In this document: positions 35,974-48,969 of the stretch, one piece after another | Layout: each line of letters opens with the position of its first letter | How positions within the stretch are numbered: the stretch's first letter is position 1 | DNA from: Rhyacichthys aspro | Taxonomy: Eukaryota > Chordata > Actinopteri > Gobiiformes > Rhyacichthyidae | Direction: 5' to 3' | Length of the DNA: 64,000 bases | Assembly (NCBI GenBank): GCA_036850595.1 | Contig: CM072163.1 | Span: forward strand, 2,962,595 to 3,026,594 | Program-made: the position numbers and the translations under genes | The notes under the pieces: generated by a model | Told to the model about the DNA's origin: nothing | What the model saw: the letters and a program-made list of their open reading frames with translations, nothing else | Databases searched by the model: none

Positions 35974-36329
35974 GTGTTTTCAAGGTTGTAAAAGTCCTTG
36001 AATTTTGGATAAAGTGCTTGAAATTCTGATTGTGTCGCTTTAATAATAATTCTGAGTAATTTTCTTCGTACTAAATAATAATCCTTCCATAAAAAGAGAC
36101 CAAACTTAAACTTCATTGAACAAATTAACATCTTTTTGATCAGACAAGTTTCATTTTGGGTGAACTATCCCTTATCTGTGCTCCAAAGTATTCAACAATT
36201 TAAACAATTTATGCCACGATAGATTTAAATGTGAAAAACTACACACAGTATATGTCGACATGTAATTTACTGCAGAAAAGGTGCTTGAAAACATGAAAAC
36301 ACACCTTGAAAGTGCTTGAAAAGTGCGGG
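35974..36329. repeat. GTGCTTGAAA-type interspersed repeat beside exon 2 donor, copy B
   Basis: This is the counterpart of 9883-10231, with AAAGTCCTTGAATTTTGGAT intact and one fewer GTGCTTGAAA motif at the left. A short TCGCTTTAATAATAATTCTG segment is absent from copy A. Confidence 0.5.
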
Positions 36330-36337
36330 AGTCTTAC

Positions 36338-36505
36338 CTTTCCTGGAGGCCTCGAAGCTGTCGTAGATGTTTATCCTTTGGATGTCGTAGGTGAGTGTGG
36401 TGTTTGGCAGTAGGGTTCGGTTCCTGTTGATTGTGTTTAAAGCAAATTTAAAGGCTAGTTCCTCGGCACCTGAAGGGCCGCTCTCGACGGACTCGAATAT
36501 CCCTC
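36338..36505 (-). CDS. grik2: grik2 exon 2, copy B (kainate receptor GluK2, partial)
   Basis: This is the second copy of the 168-bp exon, with the same protein sequence and the same acceptor and donor as at 10240-10407. It encodes the start of the amino-terminal domain (GIFESVESG to YDSFEASRK) with the two N-glycosylation sequons. If the window is a true linear chromosome, this copy lies 5' of copy A in the gene. A transcript using everything would then read exons 2-3-2-3, which keeps frame because exon 3 ends and exon 2 begins in the same phase. If copy B is the alternative haplotype, this is simply the other allele. I favour the allele reading. Confidence 0.92.
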
Positions 36506-37642
36506 CTGTCAAAGAAAGACAAACGGTCTCTTAGTGATTGATCAGCACCGCAATGTTTTAAATGGAGCAGACTGCCACGAATATCGATTCCACAGAGCTT
36601 TCTATACACAACAGAATGAAGCCGGAGCACATCGGAGTAAACTGGGTCATAACGGTAGATGGAAAATTACACCTTGGAGCGTTTTCATCAGTGTAAAAAA
36701 GATGCTTTGGGAAGTCTATGAAGGTACATTTACCTTTGTCTCATTTTAGGAAAGGTGCTGATTGTCAAAAAGCAAGAAAGTAAACCATACACAGGACTAG
36801 AAACCTTTAAATCTGCTGTTAATGTGGAAAAAATAGTAATAGATCCTTGTCCTGTGGTATTGTTAACAAAATAAACAAGTCCAATTCTCCTGTAACACTA
36901 CAAAACACAAGAAGTGACATAAAAACAAGAAGATACGGTCAAAACATCCAAAAGCCTGCCATGAAAACACAATGTATTGTTACGACAGTGTTTCAAAGGA
37001 TAGATGTGTAACTTAAATGGCGGTGGTGCTTTTAATGACTCATCTAATCAGTGCACTATATAGTTATATATATTTTTTCCTTATTATTATTAAGTTAAGG
37101 CTAAGTTAATTAAATGCAAAGAAAGATTAAAAGCTAATTAAACATTCAAAGAAACGGAAGAATAATTGAATGTAATTTTTAATTTTAAAGTATAGATAGA
37201 GCATAAAATATAAATACATGTTTTTTTCCATATCTGTAGATGCTGTAAACGCTACACAGGTAAGATTTTTTACCTTTCACTTTTACTTTTTCCCTAGGGC
37301 TGCAAATGACAATGGGTTTCCCTTCAATATCTTCTGTTTGCAAATAAAAACAAATAAAATATAACTAATGGCTAGTAAAATAAAACAGTAAAACAGTCAA
37401 ATATTCAGCCAAAGTCCACAAATTGTCCTATCGCTCCCTGAATCTCACAAAATAAACACATATTAAAATCTGTTATCTTTAAAGGCTAGAGTAAAAAAAA
37501 CAAAAAAAGAGTAAAAACAATTCTTCTAAGTCCAAATAATACAGAACTTTTTGCAATTTTAACATAGTCAAATTTTTGAAAATGACAGTAATAAGCCGTT
37601 GTTTTGAAAAGCTGAAAATGTTTTATGACAGTCTCTTCCGAA

Positions 37643-38033
37643 CCAAACATCGCTGAATTTCCAAATGAAGCACTTCATCTATCAACACGACGCCTCGTAT
37701 CCCACAGTGCACTGCGTCGGCTCAAACAGACTCGACAACGGCAGACATCTTGAAAGATCTGCGCTCCGCGGGGGGTCGAGACGAGTGTAATTACATCAAA
37801 CTGCCACAGCACCATTTACTATCCTACATTTTTATCCAAATGATGATTGAAGTGAGTGAGAATAATAACATCTTGCATCACGTTTCCCTCTTTAGATAAC
37901 GCAGCTCGAGATGTTCTCTTGGGAAGATGGACCACTCTGGGTGATTGACTGATTGCCTTTTACGAGCACACTTTAGGTCTGAGTGGTGCGTCTTTGTTGA
38001 GTTCAGTGAGTGCTTATCCCTCGGAAGGAAACC
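37643..38033. promoter_or_regulatory. Candidate conserved non-coding block, copy B (intron 1)
   Basis: This is the counterpart of 11505-11895. No difference was seen by eye. Confidence 0.3.
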
Positions 38034-38947
38034 AGCTTCCTATTTCCAGACTTACTACAGTTTGGTGATTAAAAAAACAGGGGGATGCGGCTGATTTTCT
38101 AAACTGTTTTCAAGTTTGCCAACTATAGCATAAATCAATGCTGGCGCTGGTTAGAAAACGACACTGGCATCGTGCTTTGTTGGAGTAATAGCCCTAAAAA
38201 CAAAGATTCTTTATGAGAACAGCTGTCTCATTTCCCCCAGTGGCCTCTTACTTACAACATCGTAAAGACAAAATGTTTGGGACAAGAAACACACAACTAA
38301 GACATGCTTTTTGGTTGTGGTTAAACATTTATTTATAGTCAAACAAAGTGACATGATCTGACTCCAACTCACTGTATTTTCGAATCCCTTTTGTCGATAA
38401 AAAATGCTTAAAAAAAGTCAAAAGGCAAGACAGAAAACAGCCTGTGCTCCAAAGCCATAAGACGCAAGTAAAGTTAGGGCAAAAGTACAGTTAAAAGTCG
38501 ACAAAAATACTTATAAATAGGATGTCTTTACACTTGTCATGATTGGTACAGTTAAAAGTTGGTGCAGTTTACTTTATTTACTTTATTTACTTGCCTTGAA
38601 CCTTCAAAATAGGTGGGTCTCGGTCCATTTTCAACTGAGCTCTGGTAGAAAACAATTGAAATGTGAATCCCAAATGGACCAGAGACGTCTAAACAGAGGA
38701 AAAACAGGACGGACTTAATAAAATGAGGCTTTAAAATCATGTGGCCTGATAACTTTTGGCAAGAGTACTATCTCAGAGTGAAGTTGTCTAACAAAAACAT
38801 AAAGAAACTCCATTATGACGCCCTTAAACTTTAAATGAAAACAAAAACATTATTTCCAGTGTAAAACCTGAAGTCAGAAGTCGTACTGTTGTCCCAATAT
38901 TTAACAAACGTGCAGTATATCGTGTGTTTTGTGCTCCTCATCATCAC

Positions 38948-38991
38948 GCTGTTGGACTTGAAATGTTCTTAAACATTTCAAGTCCAACAGC
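38948..38991. repeat. Perfect 20-bp inverted repeat (hairpin) found only in copy B
   Basis: Arms GCTGTTGGACTTGAAATGTT (38948-38967) and its exact complement (38972-38991) flank a 4-base loop, CTTA. Copy A at the same place (12850-12876) has only the right arm. The extra sequence in B is the reverse complement of 12851-12876. Confidence 0.95.
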
Positions 38992-39673
38992 TGATTCAGA
39001 CTCAGATGAGAATCTAAGCTCTAACGGAGGGAGCACCGCAGGCCAGTCCTCGGTCCAAGCTCATTTGCGGCTGAATAAACCTGAGTCCACGTCTGGCTCG
39101 AGGACATATCACAGTCCATATCATAGACTCGTACTTAATGACCATCTTTTCACAGTAATGAGCACAGCTTAGTCCATTAAAACATCTTCTTGTCCAACTG
39201 CCTCAAGAAAAGAGAACTTTTTCAGCTCTGCACGTGTCTGTCCATATTTTAAAACCAATATATCAAGTGTTTTATATTTATATGTCTGTCAAAATGTCTC
39301 CTACAAAGAAAATAGATTGTGAATACAGATACTTATACTGTCTGTTTCATTTTTGTTAAGTTCCTCATTGTGTCAAATCTAAAAGTATCACCCGGAGGAT
39401 CCAAATGTAACAGGAGCTCACACTTAAACGTAACAAATGTGCACTAATCCAGTGTTTGTCTGTATATTGATGGGTCTGTGCAATGTTTTTAATTGTGATA
39501 ATGTCCAATTCTATTTTACACAATGAATACGTCTGGTCCCTGTTGATTTGAGTTTGATTAAATGCTCATAAAACGAATCAGAAAAACAAAGTATTTCATA
39601 AACCTGAGCTATTTTAGATAAACACTTATTATTGACCCGGTTGTATTGACCTGAATGGATTTTTGAATGGATA

Positions 39674-39905
39674 TTTTTATATTTTTTGAGCTGTTTCTCT
39701 GTAAAATAAGACGAATTTTCAACAGAATAACCCATTTCCTTTGTTTATTTCCTTGGTCCTTCGTTGTTTACATCAGTATCAACCAATTAATTAATGAATA
39801 ATAAAGCCTAGCTCACATTTTAAGGTTTTATTTTATCACAGATGACTCTTGTTACTATAAGCTTTAGTGATTCAATTGGAAAATGAAATGCAACAGTACT
39901 TTTAA
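39674..39905 (+). mobile_element. Family T MITE, copy B, element 4 (3' fragment)
   Basis: This is the counterpart of 13560-13790 with a handful of substitutions and the same missing core. Confidence 0.6.
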
Positions 39906-40349
39906 GTCATTACATCTTGTTTATTATCTTATCTTTCCAGCCTAAGAGAATAAATCCAGTAGTGGCCGTATGCACAGTACTACATTAATAACATTTGTGT
40001 GTTATTTTATAAACTAATGTATGAGCTGATGTATGGGTGAATGGTGGAGCAGGCACAGAATCAGACATTTGATGTAAAGAAACTACACAAAAAGCCAAAA
40101 AGACAAGCTGTTGTTCTTCGTTTAAGGCTTGGGCTCCACTTCCCGAAAATACAAAACAAAATGGCGCCGTCCGACTCAGCTCTTGTTTCTGGATGTTCAC
40201 TGAACCAACAAACAAGTTCTTACTCCCCTGACACACCGTAGAATATAAATGATCCATATCCAGAGGGGTTCAATAACAGTAATGGTTCCAGTATGAAGCG
40301 CAGTAAAAGGCTTTTCTTCACAAAGCTGGGAAAGTGTGTTTAAAAGTGC

Positions 40350-40695
40350 TACAGCCCCCCAGTGAATACTTCTGACGGAGGCAGATGAATGGTCCGAGAG
40401 GAGGCCCGGGGGTTTCTCAGATCAATGCGCTCCGATTGGTCGACAAATCAATCAATCGGGCCCTGGGGGAGCCGTGGTGGGAGATTGAAGTGTTTTGTTT
40501 GGGTTAGCCCCGTGGCCTGGCTCTGCTGGCTCGGTGTCACTCACACGGAGCCAGTTGGGTTTATTTACTCACCAGTTCTTCCACTTCAAGTCTAGACCTA
40601 ATCCATACAAGAGAACGGAGAGAGTCCCACCACCTGCCACCGGTTATTAACACAGGATCAATGTCGCGGCGCAAACACACCTTTCACAAATGGAC
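40350..40695. promoter_or_regulatory. Candidate conserved GC-rich block, copy B (intron 1)
   Basis: This is the counterpart of 14225-14570. It is nearly identical by eye. Confidence 0.3.
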
Positions 40696-42922
40696 TTTTC
40701 GATATATGTGGTTTTAAGGCTTCCCGATACTTAAAACCAGTGTAAGTATTGGCAGCAGCGAGAAGGAAGTACGTGGTTCTAAATCAGTTTATTACACACT
40801 GATAATTCAATGAAAGTAAAGAACAAGTGGAATAACAACTGGAATCTTTGCAATGATAGAAGCCATTGTGGGTGGTTGAAGATGATCACTTTGAGAAAAA
40901 AGATGGAATTAGCAGAAAAATAATAATAGATAAAGACACAAGAGAGTCTGGACCTGGTCTAAGACTGGACTTGGACTGATTTAACTGTTCTCTCACAGAG
41001 TCTGGACTCTCTCTGATCTCGGGCTTGTCTTAAACCCAGACTTTGAGGACCAGTATAACTCAGAAATACAAAATGGTCAAGTTAGATTATTTTTTCTTAT
41101 TTTTTTTGCCCAGATCTGACCATTTAACAAGGAATTACCCTTTCAGTCTTATTTTTTTTAATTAACTGCCAATCCTTGCTTATTAAAAGTCACCAGACCT
41201 GTTAATTTATTAATTAATAATTAATTAATATAGTTATTAATTAGGCCTATTGACAAAATGACTATTACTGATTGGACCAAGAAAGATGGGAAAACAACAA
41301 AAAAAACATTTATAAAAATACATAAAAATAAAAAATACATAAAAAATAGTGTAAAAAATACTAAATTAAATCACATTTTTTGGTTTTCTCATAGTTTACA
41401 CTGCAGATCTAATCTAACATAATAGCTGATCAATGTTCCAACACAAAGACACAAAGATGTGGTCTTAGTTGAACCCAAACTAAACTGGTTTGAGTGAAAT
41501 ATCTTCAATATGTTTGGACTAATTCCAGAAACAAGCAGCCTTCACTCAACAAGATGCAACTAGAAAAAAATCTGTATATTTTTGATTATTTCTGTTTGTC
41601 TGTTTCCATCATCATTAATGAAGCACCAAATAAAAATATAAGAAATCAGTATCAGAGAGTGCTTGGGTAGCTAATAAGAGGAAGAGAAATGAAAAATAAT
41701 AAAAATTAAGTATCTGAAACCAAACAACAGAGGGTAAAACCATAAACCAAAGACTAAATCCTGGTTTGGACGTTTCCAATTCCAAATAAGAGAGTAGCAG
41801 TTGTGGCACGGTTGAGCTTCCACTTACATTAGTATTCATCTCATGGGAGAGCCCTATTTTGCATGTCATAATGAGTTAGAAGGAATTAATAAGCATCAGT
41901 TAAGCAGGATGGACTATTATTGGAAAACTGAGTGTCTGCAATGGCTCTGTTCGCACTGACGGATAGAAATGTGGATCTGTGGGTTCCCAATGAAAAGAAA
42001 CGAGGACGGACGTCAACGCAGACTCAAAGATGGACCTAAGGTAAGAAGGTGAGGTTTGAATATGAATAAATGTGAAGGTTAATGGTGTGTGGATTTATAG
42101 ATGAACTGAAGGACAGCTTTTCCATTTTTAAAAAAGGGCAGCGCAAACATTCCTTCACAAATAAATGAAGTATTGCAGGTAAAGTGAAAAGATTTATGCA
42201 ATGATAGGAATTTGTTTTGGTATTCAATCAATTCAATTCAATCTGCTTCAATCCTAAGACAAGAATCAATAAATACAACTGAGATTAATGCAATAAGACA
42301 GAAAATTAAATCTACGAGAAATGGAAAATTGGTTTTAAATGTCAGGAACATGGCTTAATGGAAACTACCTGAGCAACATTAGCTGCATTAGCTGCAAGCC
42401 AGAAGCTGATATGTTTAGATTAAGAGTTTAACAGTCCAAAAATTACATCTGACTCTTGAATATGTGTCATTTATTATTATTATTCACTGTATTATTCATT
42501 CATTATTCATTATCTAACAACGTATCCAAGTTTTTTATCCAAGCACATTGGAAACACATGCCTCTTGAAGCGGTTAACCATCCAAAACCGTCCCAAAATA
42601 TACTGAAATATTGAATTAGATTATATTTGTGGAAACAGTAAAATAAAAAAAAAACTCTCCAGACTTTACAGATGGATTTCTTGTTGGTTTAGAGTTAATG
42701 CACAGAAAGCAAAATGGAAACTTACCAAATTCATGTTAAAAGAGTAAGTGTTCTGTGTTTTTTGGGGTTTTTTTTTACCTGAGATCTGCAAAATGAAAAT
42801 AAATCCTAATGGTAGTTTTCAGGATTCCTAACACCAACACTGTCTTTCGCTTCCATTAGTCAAAATCAGAAGATGGCTGAAGGTGGCACCTCCAGATCCA
42901 TAAGAGTTTGTTGGTTTTTGAA

Positions 42923-43039
42923 GCCCAACCGAGCGCTAAAGTGGACCGATCGGTCAAGAGAGAGAGATCCATCAACGTGATCAAACAGTTTACTCCGCTG
43001 AAGGATGGTTTCGGGCTAACGACCCCGACGAGCCGCGAA
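42923..43039. other. 117-bp GC-rich segment present in copy B, absent in copy A
   Basis: The segment lies between two GAA trinucleotides (42920-42922 and 43037-43039). Copy A has one GAA at the same point, near 16820. Read on the plus strand it is open throughout (EAQPSAKVDRSVKRERSI and on to LTTPTSREHTG) and stops at TAA just outside. It is richer in GC and CpG than its surroundings. I recognise no family. Confidence 0.7.
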
Positions 43040-43364
43040 CACACTGGAAATTAAACACAGCGAGGCTCTCAATAAGTCCGGAGTGAGTTTTAAAAAGCTA
43101 AGAGGTGTCCAAGAAGTAGGAAATATTCTGCTGTTGACAATATGCAACGAAGGCCGACCAAGCTCCTTGGCTCAAGTGTGTTTTACCTCTTTATGTGACG
43201 GCAGTAAAAGACGTCTCCTTTCTCTGTTACGCTTTGCCCTGTGTCCACATTCCAGGGATTTATAAAGGATTACAGCCGTCGGACAGAGACAACAACCAAG
43301 TAGAATGTCCCAGGACTCAGGATCAGTTTATGAATGACCAACAACATTACACATGAGAAGGACT

Positions 43365-43880
43365 TGTCAAATCCAACTAAAACCTGTTCAAATCCAACTA
43401 AAACTGTTCAAATTCAACTAAAATCTGTTCAAATTAAACTAAAATCTGTTCAAATTCAACTAAAATCTGTTCAAATTCAACTAAAACCTGTTCAATTTCA
43501 ACTAAACCTGTTCAAATTCAACTAAAATTGTTCAAATCCAACTAAAACCTGTTCAAATCCAACTAAAATCTGTTCAAAGTCAACTAAAATCTGTTCAAAT
43601 CCAACTAAAACCTGTTCAAATTCAACTAACATCTGTTCAAATCCATCTAAAACCTGTTCAAATCCATCTAGAACCTGTTCAAATTCAACTAAAATTGTTC
43701 AAATCCAACTAAAACCTGTTCAAATCCAACTAAAACCTGTTCAAATCCATCCAAAATCAGTTCAAATCCATCTAAAACCTGTTCAAATCTATCTAATACC
43801 AGTTCAAATCTATCTAAAACCATCCACAGTCACCATCTTGGTCCTTACTATCTTCTTATAGCTATCAAAGTTGAGTTGAA
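43365..43880 (-). mobile_element. Family H element, copy B, element 4 (ends decayed)
   Basis: This is the counterpart of 17158-17800 with a shorter array (about 43370-43820), followed by the same CACAGTCACCATCTTGGTCC segment. The length difference is whole-unit loss or gain, as expected of a variable-number tandem repeat. Confidence 0.6.
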
Positions 43881-44429
43881 TACGACTTCTCTATAAAGAG
43901 TCTGTGACTAGTATTTATGGCAGACTGAAACCCTCCAGATACAGGATCTGATCCAGTTCATGGTAAATCCTCCTGAATTACCGTCTCTGTGGGTCTAAAT
44001 GTTCCTGACTCAGAGCAGTGTCACTGGAGACATTTAACATGTATTACGATCCCAAAGGAGAGACGTTGAAGGACATTTTCTCTGATGCCAGAATGATGTC
44101 TTGACATTAAGCCGTCGATGAAGCGCTGTCAGTCTAGTTTTACAAAGTTGAGGCCACTGTCAAGACGTCTGTCGAGTGAAACGTGAAAATGGAGACGCGT
44201 GGATCTGTGTTTGAAGCTGTCAAGGCTTTAAAATATTAGAAGAATCTGCTATTTGCTCATTTTATTTATCAAAACACTTGGCTTATTTTGGTGTATTTAT
44301 TGTTATATCTCCATTATTTGCCTCAGATCACTGTAATAATTCACTTCAGGATTAATAAAGTATTGTGGTTCTAAAGTTTTAAATATTAAATAATGGGATT
44401 TTTCTCTAAGATTACTCAAGATTAACAGC

Positions 44430-45095
44430 CTTCTTTTGATTCTTGCAAAAGTTATCACACAAACAATAATTTCCTCCTTTTATGGAAACAGGTTTTAGTC
44501 AGATTTCAACAAGTTTTAGATGGATTTAAACAGGTTTTAGTCAGATTTAAACAGGTTTTAGTCATATTTAAACAGGTTTTAGTCAGATTTAAACAGGTTT
44601 TAGTCAGATTTAAACAGGTTTTAGTCAGATTTCAACAAGTTTTAGATGGATTTAAACAGGTTTTAGTCATATTTAAACAGGTTTTAGTCATATTTAAACA
44701 GGTTTTAGTCAGATTTAAACAGGTTTTAGTCAGATTTCAACAAGTTTTAGATGGATTTAAACAAGTTTTAGTCAGATTTCAACAAGTTTTAGATGGATTT
44801 AAACAGGTTTTAGTCAGATTTAAACAAGTTTTAGTCAGATTTCAACAAGTTTTAGATGGATTTAAACAGGTTTTAGTCAGGTTTAAACAGGTTTTAGTCA
44901 GATTTCAACAATTTTAGCTGGATTTAAACAGGTTTTAGTCATATTTAAACAGATTTGTGATGTATTTCAATAGGTTTTAGTTGAATTTGAACAGGTTTCA
45001 GTTACTTATCTTTAATGCAAAAAGCAAATCCATCGAAAACATGTTCAAATTCAATGAAGCGACAAAAATATCACCTTCTAATTGCATTGAAGGGT
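44430..45095 (+). mobile_element. Family H element, copy B, element 5
   Basis: This is the counterpart of 18400-19148 with a shorter array (about 44492-44995) and the same flanking family segments. The left flank also lacks bases present in copy A. The limits are approximate. Confidence 0.65.
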
Positions 45096-45098
45096 TTT

Positions 45099-45564
45099 TT
45101 TTGTTCATAAACCCATCACAAAGTGGTGATATGCATTGGAGACACATAATCCTGCAGAATATACAACGTTAGGATGGTGTCTGGGGAGTGTGTGATTGAC
45201 AGATGCCCTGAGCCACGTAACACCGAGTCCCTGTTGGAATAAGACCGAGTTAAAACTAATCCATGAAGTCCCGGTCTGTGTCTGAAGACGTGTCCTGTGA
45301 GCACACGGCCACGTCTTAATCACGCATCAAACACAGCGCTTTTTCATCGATTAAAATACCCCCAGAAGTCATAAATGATCAATTATAACACAGTGAAATC
45401 AGTGCGATCGTTACAAAATCAGTCTGAGCGTGAAACAGGGATTTGAACATTAGCAGAAAGCTGACATCCTTTTTAGGGGCAGCCACACAGAAACAAAGGA
45501 TGAAAATAACGGAGCTGAAGGCTTACGAGGCAGCGTTTAAGGACAATTTACATTCAGTAGATAG
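45099..45564. promoter_or_regulatory. Candidate conserved non-coding block, copy B
   Basis: This is the counterpart of 19155-19620, with three or four substitutions seen. Confidence 0.3.
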
Positions 45565-47120
45565 AGCTTAATGGTATAACATCAACAGACTTAGGCTCAA
45601 CAAGATGAACACTTTAGGATTTGAATAAATATTTAACCATGAATCATGAATAATCACAAAATCAGAAGTGGATCAAATGGAAAAAATGTTCACAATGAAA
45701 ATAAATAAATAAATGAAAACAACATTTGGTAAATAAAGGGTGCTATTCCATTTAAGACTGATATTTTTACTTAATCAATGCAAAACACATACAAAAAAAA
45801 GTCAAATGGTTATTATTTCCTCCAGATCAAATAAATATACTGCAGTCCAACAACTTGATGTTATTCTGTTCTAAGTTTATATTCTATAAACCTGGCTTTC
45901 TGTTCCGGGACACAAAAATAGGTTCTAGTGGGTTACAAAGTCAGTAAAACAAATGTGTAAAGTATAATTTAAATGCTAATGCTATATCTTGTATAGTTCA
46001 TGTCCCCAAAGTGTTAAGTATGCATTAAATTCCATATGAAAAATTAGGCTTAGAATGTGTTTCATGTTTACATTTTCACACATTTGCCTCTAATTTAATA
46101 TTCAATGTGGATCAGGAATTAAAACAGTACTTGAAGACAAGAGCATTCAAGAGTTTAAACAAAAAGAGTCTAAAATAATCTGGTGTAATGTTTTGTATGA
46201 TTTTTTTAAAGTTCTGGAGCTTAACAAGTTGATGGACTAAAGCCATTTGGACAAAAATCCAACATTAAATACCAAAAAATATGTGAATATATCTCCAAAT
46301 CAATTCATCCTTTGAACAAAAAACTTTTAAACATGAACCAAAAACACACCGTCAAGTCCTCTCACACAAACCCGTCTTCCCTGGACCAGATTATTCAATT
46401 ATTTCCACAGTTTGGTGAATCTGCCTTTGTTTAATAATAGAATCAACTCATGAATGCGTTGTTGCCTGAATGCTACAGTTCCCAAACTTGGAGCACTTCT
46501 GGCAACTCGATCAATACTTTAGATGTCACGGTAAATTGAAAACAAATGGCCTTGTGTATTCAAACCGACAGCGAAGGACAGAAGACAGCCTTGAGTTGGC
46601 TGTGATTGGTTTTCCAGTCGTCCGTCTGTTCGCGAAGGAGCGCTCCAGATCAGTCTTGGTTTTGAGAGTTTAACACCATGTTTTCAAGGTCTTTAGAGTC
46701 ATTTATTTAGTCTTAACATTGAAACTCACAAGACCACAAACACCCATGAGTTTGTTATTATCGGTTTATCGCAGAACATTAAGTCAATTTGCAGTAAAAT
46801 CATGAAATATCACAAAAAAGTGAATTGGCTGCACTACTATGACCTGTTGACTGCAGACTCAAGCTTTTAGTTGGGCTTTAAAGTAATCTCATTGGTCACA
46901 ATAGAGGCTGAGGGAAAATGGGAGTTAAAAACTATTAAAAAAGACTATTCAGAGTAAAAAAATAGAAGAAATATTATGGTCAAGTCCAACATAAGGTTCA
47001 CCAAAAGCTGTTAATTCCATTGCTTCGTAAAGATATAGCTCCCTGAAATTAGTGAGACTGACTTTTACCACTTTTCTACAAGTTCATTTCCAAAAACTGT
47101 TGCTATTTTACTTTAATACT

Positions 47121-47424
47121 TTAATAGCTGCAGATAAAGTGTATTTTCAGCTGAATATAACACAGATAAATACTGTCAATTCAATCACGTAATGTTTAAC
47201 GAGGAGGAGATAATTGTCGTCCTGACGCTGAAGTCACAGCTAAGCTAACGCTAAACTCTAAACTTCAGTTTGGTCAAATGGATTAGTATTTTGTGGAGGA
47301 AATTGGTCTGTTTTTATTTATTTTTTTATTAAAAGAGAAGCAGGAGAGGTCCCTAGACTGATTTTGGAGGAGAGTGGAGTCTGAGACAGAGACAAAAAAA
47401 GAAAATCAGGAAGTGGAGCTTTAA
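47121..47424 (-). mobile_element. Family T MITE, copy B, element 5 (variant core)
   Basis: This is the counterpart of 21174-21477. It shares CACGTAATG with the element at 51319-51710 where copy A has CACGTCATG. Confidence 0.65.
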
Positions 47425-47635
47425 TTATGCAGCTATGACGTAGTAAATGTGGCTTTTAGACTGAACTTGTAGGGTTTAAGTTTCAGTTTAACTTGGAGTC
47501 TTGGTTTTCGTTGGTGAACTCTTGACATTAGTACTTCTGTCTGTACTTGCTCTGAGTTTATGAGCATCAACATGAGTCTAATCCGTGTATAAAGGCCTGT
47601 ATAATCTGAGGCCGTTCTCCGACCTCTCCCTCCGT

Positions 47636-47906
47636 CTGAGCCACACCGGGCCTCATCCATCTCAATTTCCCCTCACAAAAAAAAAACCCGACAGAAATTA
47701 ATAGTAAATCCCGTTCGGGCTCATCGTTTCTAGTTGAGTGAAAATTATTTATGACGGAAAATGGGCCCCGCTCAGCCCTCCCCGGCCCCAGCTCTGTCTG
47801 TTGTTGACAGCTTGATGGCGATCAGTGTCAGAATTTCCGAGCAGCAGCAGAACGGGAAGCGTAGCATGACGAGCCGCGAGAGCATGTCCTGTCTTTATCA
47901 CAGCTG
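47636..47906. promoter_or_regulatory. Candidate conserved non-coding block, copy B
   Basis: This is the counterpart of 21690-21960, with a 9-base instead of a 10-base A run and one or two substitutions. Confidence 0.3.
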
Positions 47907-48089
47907 AGGCTCAAAGGACGGAACTAGGACCTAGGAACCTAGACGTAAGGGATCTATGTGACGGTGACACGGGTTAGCGTTACATCCTTAATTAATCTGT
48001 TTTTTATATTGTTTCTGATACAGATCGCTGCTTTGACTCTATGGTCCAAACAGCTGCAGCTCTGTCACACAGCATTAATATACAGCTTT

Positions 48090-48722
48090 AAAATCCATAA
48101 AAACTGTTCAAAATTTGAGTAAAACCTGCTCAAATCCATCTAAAACCAGTTCAAATTCATTTTAAACCTGTTCAAATTCAACTAAAGCATGTTCAAATCC
48201 ATCTAAAACCTGTTCAAATCCAACTAAAGCCTGCCCAAATCCAACTAAAGCCTGTTGAAATCCATCTTAAACCAGTTCAAATCCAACTAAATTCTGTTCA
48301 AATCCATCTTAAACCTGTTCAAATCCAACTAAAGCCTGTTCAAATCCAATTAAAGCCTGTTCAAATCCAATTAAAGCCTGTTCAAATCCATCTAAAACCT
48401 GTTCAAATCCAACTAAAGTGTGTTTAAATCTATTTAAAACTTGTTCAAATACATCTAAAACCAGTTCAAATCCATCTTAAACCTGTTCAAATCCAACTAA
48501 AGCCTGTTCAAATCCATCTAAAGCCTGTTAAAATCTAACTAAAATCTGTTCAAATCTGACTAAAACCTGTTCAAATCCAACTAAAACCTGCTTAAATCCA
48601 ACTAAAACCTGCTCAAATCCATCGAAAAGCTGCTCAAATCTAACTAAAACCTGCTCAAATCCAACTAAAACCTGTTCAAATCTGACTAAAACCTGTTCAA
48701 ATCTGACTAAAACCTGTACTGA
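48090..48722 (-). mobile_element. Family H minisatellite array, copy B, element 6
   Basis: This is the counterpart of 22140-23005, about 230 bp shorter and with different unit order. The flanks align well with copy A, so the difference lies inside the array. Confidence 0.6.
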
Positions 48723-48969
48723 GAATAAAATCAGAAGAAACCATCGGCTCTTGGGAATTCTCCTTTCACCAAATGTGTCCCTTTTTGCAAAAAGTTTGGA
48801 TTAGTATTACATTAATACATACTGGTCATTTCATGTAACTACAGTACTATATATAAATAGCTGATGATGCTAAAAAAAAGTCTTATTTTCCAGATGAAAA
48901 AATGGTCGTATTAGCTTGACTAAAAACGACTAAGTGGCAGTAAAAGAAAAGTCTGTCCCTGATGCTTCC

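Larger units (their letters stand above)
33014..36337 (-). other. grik2: grik2 intron 2, copy B
   Basis: This is the counterpart of 6931-10239, 15 bp longer, with the same elements in the same order: MITE 33453-33745, low-variation block 33778-34253, hAT-like element 34877-35548 and GTGCTTGAAA repeat 35974-36329. Nothing coding was recognised. Confidence 0.85.
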
